Shown here piece after piece: positions 6,164 through 9,727 of a stretch of DNA of 9,727 nt. Position 1 is the stretch's first letter. Each line of letters begins with the position of its first letter. Source of the DNA: a bacterium (GTDB taxonomy: Bacteria > Desulfobacterota > GWC2-55-46); assembly GCA_027310325.1 (NCBI GenBank), contig DAIDBB010000067.1:1-9727 (forward strand), written 5' to 3'. A program made the translations under genes and the position numbers. Under the pieces are notes generated by a model. It saw only the letters and a program-made list of their open reading frames with translations, did no database searches and was not told where the DNA came from.

Positions 6164-6355
6164 ATGGAAGAGAAAAAAGACAGGCAAGAAAAGGGCAAGA
6201 AGGCTGAGAAAGAGAAAAAGCACACTTGCTCCATATGCGGAAGGCCTTCGGAGACCGTCATATGCCGCGCTTGCGAGGACAGGATAAGGGGTGAGGCCCT
6301 TGAGCATAAGCACGAGATCGACAAGGCGGGAAGGACAGATTCGGGCAGAAGATAG
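6164..6355 (+). CDS. Small zinc-ribbon protein with highly charged N-terminus (63 aa)
   Basis: 63 residues from ATG 6164, chosen because AGGGGG (6153-6158) lies 5 bases upstream. The frame is open further upstream to 6098, but that extension has no ribosome site. Residues 1-20 are almost all Lys, Glu and other charged residues. C22-x2-C25-G and C34-x2-C37 form a compact four-cysteine metal site of zinc-ribbon or treble-clef type. The rest is charged, with a His-x-His pair (48-50) and a basic end (GRR). I do not recognise a named family. RNA or protein binding, or ribosome association, would be typical for such proteins but is not shown. It lies 102 bases after the methyltransferase and 53 before a ferritin-like gene, on the same strand, so probably in the same transcript. 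Confidence 0.78.
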   Translation: MEEKKDRQEKGKKAEKEKKHTCSICGRPSETVICRACEDRIRGEALEHKHEIDKAGRTDSGRR

Positions 6356-6408
6356 CTTTTTAGATACATTAGCCGCCGTTCTGAAAAAAAGGGATCAAAC
6401 GGAGGACC

Positions 6409-6945
6409 ATGCCAGGCAAAAAGACCATAATCGACGAATTGAGCATCGCTTACAATACCGAGATCGCCGGTTACATGTTCTATACCACCGCCGCTGATAT
6501 GGTCGAGGACAAGAAGGGAAAGAATATTTTTTCTCATCTGGCCGGTGAAGAACTGGATCACATAAGGGTCATCTCCACGATAGCTGAAACCGTCAAAAGC
6601 GGGGCCGGATGGATAGGTTACGAAGCCGCGCTTAGGGAAAGCAGGACGAGAGAAAAAGGCGCCCCGATATTTCCTAAGGAAAACGAACTCGTTAAAAGGC
6701 TCAAAACGAACCAGACTGACCTTAATGCCGTTAAAATTGGCGAAGAAAGCGAAGAGGCCGCTGTAGCGTTTTATTCCAATCTCCTCAAAGACGCGAAAAC
6801 CGCGGAAGAGAAAGTCTTCCTGACAAAGATGCTCGAGATGGAAAAAAATCATCTTAAGATGCTCAGGTGGGAAAGAGAATCGCTCGTTAAGACCGGGTTC
6901 TGGAGCGGGTACATGGAATATAGCGTGGAGAAGGAGACCGAGTAG
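6409..6945 (+). CDS. Ferritin-like (rubrerythrin-type) diiron protein
   Basis: 178 residues forming a four-helix bundle with a complete carboxylate-bridged diiron signature: E18 (NTEIAGYMFY), E48-x2-H51 (GEELDHIRVI), E115 (with FY at 121-122) and E145-x2-H148 (MEKNHLKML). About 45 residues between the second and third helices (roughly 60-106) form a linker with a Pro-rich piece. There is no C-terminal rubredoxin domain, unlike classical rubrerythrin. The family includes peroxide-reducing rubrerythrins and other diiron oxidases; the substrate cannot be read from the sequence. The start is ATG 6409, with GGAGGA at 6401-6406. The spacing is unusually short (2-3 bases), so translation from TTG 6439 cannot be excluded, although E18 falls in the first helix either way. 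The stop is 3 bases before the next gene's ATG, so the two are almost certainly translationally coupled. Confidence 0.85.
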   Translation: MPGKKTIIDELSIAYNTEIAGYMFYTTAADMVEDKKGKNIFSHLAGEELDHIRVISTIAETVKSGAGWIGYEAALRESRTREKGAPIFPKENELVKRLKTNQTDLNAVKIGEESEEAAVAFYSNLLKDAKTAEEKVFLTKMLEMEKNHLKMLRWERESLVKTGFWSGYMEYSVEKETE

Positions 6946-6948
6946 AAG

Positions 6949-8124
6949 ATGCATGACGCGATAGTCGTAGGGCTAGGACCCGCGGGTTCCACGGCAGCTT
7001 ACACCCTGGCATCCCGCGGGCTTAACGTTATCGCCTTTGACAAGGAGAAGTTCCCGCGGTACAAATCCTGCGGCGGCTGCATCTCCACAAAGATAGAGCG
7101 GACACTTGACTTCGACATCTCCGGGGTCTTCGAAGATACGGTGTACGGGGCGACCTTTACATATAAATCAGGAAGGTCGACCGACATCATATCCGACCGA
7201 CCGGTCGGGCACAATGTCATGCGTGACAGGTTTGACGCGCTCCTGGTCTCCAGGGCAAAGGGCGCGGGAGCAAGCATAGTGGAAGGATGCAGGATAACGG
7301 GGCTCCGTGATGAAGGTTCATACGTCACGGCCAGGTGCGGGACAGGTGAGACCTACCGGGCCAGGTTCCTTATAGGCGCTGATGGCTCTTCCGGGTTTGT
7401 GGGCAGGGAAGTCTTCGGCCTTAACCCACGGGAATGCGCAGTATCCATAACCGCCGAGGTACCTTACAACCGCAAGGAAATGAACGTCTCCGGAAGGCTT
7501 TTCATAGACTTTGGAGGCATCCCTTTCGGATACGGATGGATATTCCCTAAGAAAGATTTTCTTTCCGTCGGCATAGCCGGGGACGCGGCAAAAGTGAGGG
7601 GCAGGGTCAAGGATTATTTCAACTCCTTTGTATCAACCCACGAGATATTAAGGGGACTTAAGATCGACGGTAAGATAGGCTGGACCGTGCCCATATTCTA
7701 TAACGGCGCAGCCCCCTCCATAAAGGGAAGGGTAATACTCGCCGGCGACACCGGCCACCTGGTGGACCCGTTTCTCGGCGAAGGCATCTATTACGCCATA
7801 AAGACCGGCAAGGCCGCCGCGGATACCGTTGCGGACTGCGTAGCCGGGGGCGAGACCGACCTGGCTGCGTATCAGGTATGGCTCGGCAAGGAAATATATC
7901 CCGAGTTCAGGGCCGCTGAAAAGCTGAGCGACCTTGTATACAATCATCCGAGGCTCTGGTACAGCATCCTCGAAAAAGACCCTGGAATAATGCAGAAGTT
8001 CTATGATGTCATAAGGGGCGTGGACAACTGCGATTCATTCTACAACAGGGTCTATCAATCCGTAACGTCAAGGCCCTGGACGGTGTTACGCAGATGGGTC
8101 GCGAGCAGGTTTCTAGCCTCATAG
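6949..8124 (+). CDS. Geranylgeranyl-reductase-family FAD-dependent oxidoreductase
   Basis: 391 residues. The N-terminal Rossmann motif is V-G8-L-G10-P-A-G13 with acidic D31 closing the FAD ribose site. FPRYKSCGGC follows at 35-44, the family's signature after the dinucleotide fold, although the usual fourth position is Gly and here is Cys44, making a C41-x2-C44 pair. Further signatures are MRDRFDALL, GADGSSGFVGR, FGYGWIFPKK and AGDTGHLVDPFLGEGIYYAI (FAD-binding DG/GD motif). Known members saturate double bonds of isoprenoid chains, such as chlorophyll side chains, archaeal lipids and menaquinone tails; others have unrelated substrates. The substrate here is unknown; menaquinone or another polyprenyl lipid is a reasonable guess. 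There is no transmembrane helix, although a hydrophobic C-terminal stretch (WTVLRRWVASRFLAS) could touch the membrane. It begins 3 bases after the ferritin-like gene, so a shared operon is likely. The main Shine-Dalgarno candidate, AAGGAG, lies inside the upstream gene. Confidence 0.88.
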   Translation: MHDAIVVGLGPAGSTAAYTLASRGLNVIAFDKEKFPRYKSCGGCISTKIERTLDFDISGVFEDTVYGATFTYKSGRSTDIISDRPVGHNVMRDRFDALLVSRAKGAGASIVEGCRITGLRDEGSYVTARCGTGETYRARFLIGADGSSGFVGREVFGLNPRECAVSITAEVPYNRKEMNVSGRLFIDFGGIPFGYGWIFPKKDFLSVGIAGDAAKVRGRVKDYFNSFVSTHEILRGLKIDGKIGWTVPIFYNGAAPSIKGRVILAGDTGHLVDPFLGEGIYYAIKTGKAAADTVADCVAGGETDLAAYQVWLGKEIYPEFRAAEKLSDLVYNHPRLWYSILEKDPGIMQKFYDVIRGVDNCDSFYNRVYQSVTSRPWTVLRRWVASRFLAS

Positions 8125-8239
8125 ACAGGATTTTCCCGCTATTTTTCCAGATCCCCCCGATTATCCGGTAAGTGACTCCGTAGCCGGACGCCCCGCTTGC
8201 ACTTCCAAGATATCAGCAGATGAGACCTAAGGCACAGCC

Positions 8240-8267
8240 GTTTAGACCGGTTCGGTGTATGCTAAAC
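8240..8267 (+). promoter_or_regulatory. Short inverted repeat upstream of the hemerythrin gene
   Basis: GTTTAG (8240-8245) and CTAAAC (8262-8267) form a 6-base inverted repeat with a 16-base spacer. The spacer includes the palindrome ACCGGT at 8246-8251. It lies just upstream of the candidate extended -10 at 8278-8286. The rest of the gap 8125-8239 shows no gene and no convincing terminator. Confidence 0.25.
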
Positions 8268-8277
8268 CGATCATTTG

Positions 8278-8286
8278 TGCTAATAT
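8278..8286 (+). promoter_or_regulatory. Candidate extended -10 element for the hemerythrin gene
   Basis: TGC followed by TAATAT (8281-8286) fits an extended -10 (TGn plus hexamer, four of six). There is no good -35 at the expected distance. Transcription would start near 8293, leaving a leader of about 20 nt that includes the ribosome site AAGGGGG (8301-8307). Confidence 0.3.
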
Positions 8287-8311
8287 ACCCTTGCAGGAAC
8301 AAGGGGGTATG

Positions 8312-8737
8312 ATGTCGACCGAATGGAGCGGGACTTTCTCGACAGGCGTCGAATGGCAGGACAGGCACCACAAAGAGCTTTTTAAAAGGATAAACGCTCT
8401 CCTTGACGCCATGAACGCAGGCATGGGAAAGGAGGAGGTCCTGAGATTATTTAAATTCCTTGATGAGTATTTCGTACTCCATTTCGACGCGGAAGAAAAG
8501 GCCATGTATGAGACCGATTACCCCGCTGCCCTTGCCCATGTCGCCGAGCACAAGGGCTTTATCGCAGAGATAGCTAAGCTTGAGGACGAATGCCGCCGCA
8601 CAGGCATGTCCACGGCCCTGGTGATAAAGACCCAGGGCAAGGTCGTAGACTGGCTCCTAAGTCATATCGCCAAATCGGATAAGGCGCTCGGCGCCCATAT
8701 CCTTAAAAAAACAGGCCTGAGGAATCGAGTCGAATGA
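8312..8737 (+). CDS. Bacteriohemerythrin (stand-alone oxygen-binding diiron protein)
   Basis: 141 residues from the second of two tandem ATGs (8309, 8312). The second is 4 bases after AAGGGGG (8301-8307) and gives the typical start MSTEWSGTFSTGVEWQD. All hemerythrin iron ligands are present: H20 (DRHHKELF), H57 and E61 (HFDAEEKAM), H76 and H80 (HVAEH), H118 and D123 (HIAKSD). The family binds O2 reversibly at a non-heme diiron site. Bacterial single-domain forms are credited with O2 supply, scavenging or sensing in microaerophiles and with iron or NO interactions. There is no fused signalling domain or signal peptide, so it should be cytoplasmic and free. A longer frame from ATG 8255 lacks a ribosome site. 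The end overlaps the next gene's start by 4 bases (ATGA, 8734-8737). Confidence 0.93.
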   Translation: MSTEWSGTFSTGVEWQDRHHKELFKRINALLDAMNAGMGKEEVLRLFKFLDEYFVLHFDAEEKAMYETDYPAALAHVAEHKGFIAEIAKLEDECRRTGMSTALVIKTQGKVVDWLLSHIAKSDKALGAHILKKTGLRNRVE

Positions 8738-9727
8738 AAGCAAGGCTATTGAAGATATTACCGGCCTTTTTACTTCTCGCGGGAAGCCCTCTTCAGGCGT
8801 CCGCGGGTACGATCAAAAGCGCCTCGTACTGGATAAAAAGACTCGCTGCGCCGGATGCTCTGGTCCTTACGCCCGATGAGATAAACGGGTTTAATAGATA
8901 TGTCCTCGGCAAGACAGACGAGATGGCTGATATGGAGAAGTTGCCTCCGGCCATATCAGGGCAACAATTGACCTCCTGGCTCACCTACGACCCTCTTCCG
9001 GAAAACGAAAGGTTCGGGCCGGACGGAAAAAGGGCCAAAATTGAATTCTTCTCGGAACTCCGCGAGAACATGAACTTTGCCGGGATCAGGGAATCAAATG
9101 GGATCAGGTTCGGGGTTGCGGTAAAAAGGGCGGATATAAGGGCTTTTCCAACGGATAGGCCGCTCCTTAAAAGGCCCGGGGCGCGCGAATTCGATACGGT
9201 CCAGTACTCGAGCATATACCCTCCGGAAAGGGTGGCGCTCCTGCATACCAGCAAGGACGGCCTGTGGGGATTTTTCCAGACAGGTCTCGTAAGGGGATGG
9301 ATAAGGCTTGATAACATAGCCTTTGAGGACAAGGAAAAGGCGGTTTTTTCAGGTAAGCCCCTCGTCATAACGGGCAGCCACGTGAAGGTTTATGGAGATA
9401 AGGGCTTGAAGCGGGCGCTCGCTTCGGTGCCGATGGGGGACGCGCTTCCAATTGAGAAGGAAAAAGACGATACTTCCCCCTGGATGGTAAAATTCCCTCA
9501 AAAAAATGGCGATACTATATCATGGGTCGACGGTTACATAGACTCCCGCGCGGACGTGCGCGTCGGCTATCTGTCATATACGAGAAGAAATGTAATTACC
9601 CAGGCCTTCAAGATGTTGGGAGAGAAATACGGCTGGGGCGGAAAGGATGGGAGGCGCGACTGTTCGGAGTTCGTCAAGGACATCTTCGCGTCGATGGGTA
9701 TAAGGCTTCCGCGAAACTCCCATGAAC
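8734..9727 (+). CDS. Secreted SH3-domain / NlpC-P60 peptidoglycan endopeptidase, 3' truncated
   Basis: The frame opens at ATG 8734 inside the hemerythrin stop (ATGA overlap) and is uninterrupted for 331 codons to the right edge. A signal peptide is clear: basic MKARLLK, a hydrophobic core to about residue 17, and A-S-A at 22-24 as the likely signal peptidase I site. There is no lipobox cysteine. The middle has two bacterial SH3-like segments; the first contains the DGLWGFFQTG and GWIRLDNI pieces, and the second ends near VRVGYLSYTRRN. The catalytic NlpC/P60 domain begins with EKYGWGG (297-303) and nucleophile C310 in RRDCSEFVKDIF. The catalytic His and the third residue lie beyond the window. 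Related three-domain enzymes cleave the gamma-D-Glu to diamino-acid bond in peptide stems, usually for recycling or remodelling. Its coupling to a hemerythrin gene has no obvious functional explanation. Confidence 0.88.
   Translation, partial: MKARLLKILPAFLLLAGSPLQASAGTIKSASYWIKRLAAPDALVLTPDEINGFNRYVLGKTDEMADMEKLPPAISGQQLTSWLTYDPLPENERFGPDGKRAKIEFFSELRENMNFAGIRESNGIRFGVAVKRADIRAFPTDRPLLKRPGAREFDTVQYSSIYPPERVALLHTSKDGLWGFFQTGLVRGWIRLDNIAFEDKEKAVFSGKPLVITGSHVKVYGDKGLKRALASVPMGDALPIEKEKDDTSPWMVKFPQKNGDTISWVDGYIDSRADVRVGYLSYTRRNVITQAFKMLGEKYGWGGKDGRRDCSEFVKDIFASMGIRLPRNSHE

Noticed and set aside
6094..6954. Long minus-strand frame (286 codons) opposite the zinc-ribbon and ferritin-like genes
   Set aside because: The plus-strand genes have ligand motifs and ribosome sites. 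The minus frame is Phe/Leu-rich as expected from the reverse of Glu/Lys-rich coding DNA.
8175..8200. TCCGG/CCGGA inverted repeat after the GGR-family gene as a terminator
   Set aside because: Only 5 bp with a 15-base loop and no following T-run.

Overview
The window looks like chromosomal DNA from a Gram-negative bacterium of the deltaproteobacterial (Desulfobacterota) or Nitrospirota type. This is inferred from three things: the housekeeping order rsfS - rlmH - lapA/lapB-type TPR gene - gpmI, which resembles Geobacter-like genomes; frequent AGG (Arg) and ATA (Ile) codons in every gene; and a set of non-heme-iron proteins typical of anaerobes and microaerophiles. No species can be named from the sequence alone. 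I see no mobile element, CRISPR array, rRNA or tRNA.

Left part (1-3765, + strand): the C-terminal end of the ribosome silencing factor RsfS, the 23S rRNA methyltransferase RlmH (TTG start), a weak A/U-rich terminator candidate, a LapA-LapB fusion protein (membrane anchor, TPRs, rubredoxin-type metal knuckle), and cofactor-independent phosphoglycerate mutase GpmI (GTG start). A DUF3553-type gene on the minus strand (4028-3762) converges on gpmI, with the two stop codons overlapping.

Middle and right part (4029-8737, + strand): a roughly 300-base regulatory region holds a good sigma-70-type promoter, an inverted-repeat operator candidate over its -35, and a leader of about 130 nt with two hairpins. 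It precedes an iron/redox gene block: a bacterioferritin-like diiron protein, a stand-alone 43-residue rubredoxin-like protein, a MidA/NDUFAF7-type methyltransferase overlapping the rubredoxin gene by 8 nt, a 63-residue zinc-ribbon protein, a second ferritin-like diiron protein, a geranylgeranyl-reductase-family flavoprotein, and, after a 187-base gap, a bacteriohemerythrin. The hemerythrin stop overlaps (ATGA) the start of a secreted SH3/NlpC-P60 peptidoglycan endopeptidase that runs off the right edge.

The notable biology is that three different carboxylate/histidine diiron proteins, a rubredoxin electron carrier and a flavoprotein sit within 4.4 kb. An iron-storage, peroxide or oxygen-handling role is a reasonable inference, but the sequence does not prove one. 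Several real genes are easily missed here: the 43-residue rubredoxin, the 63-residue zinc ribbon, and the two edge-truncated genes.
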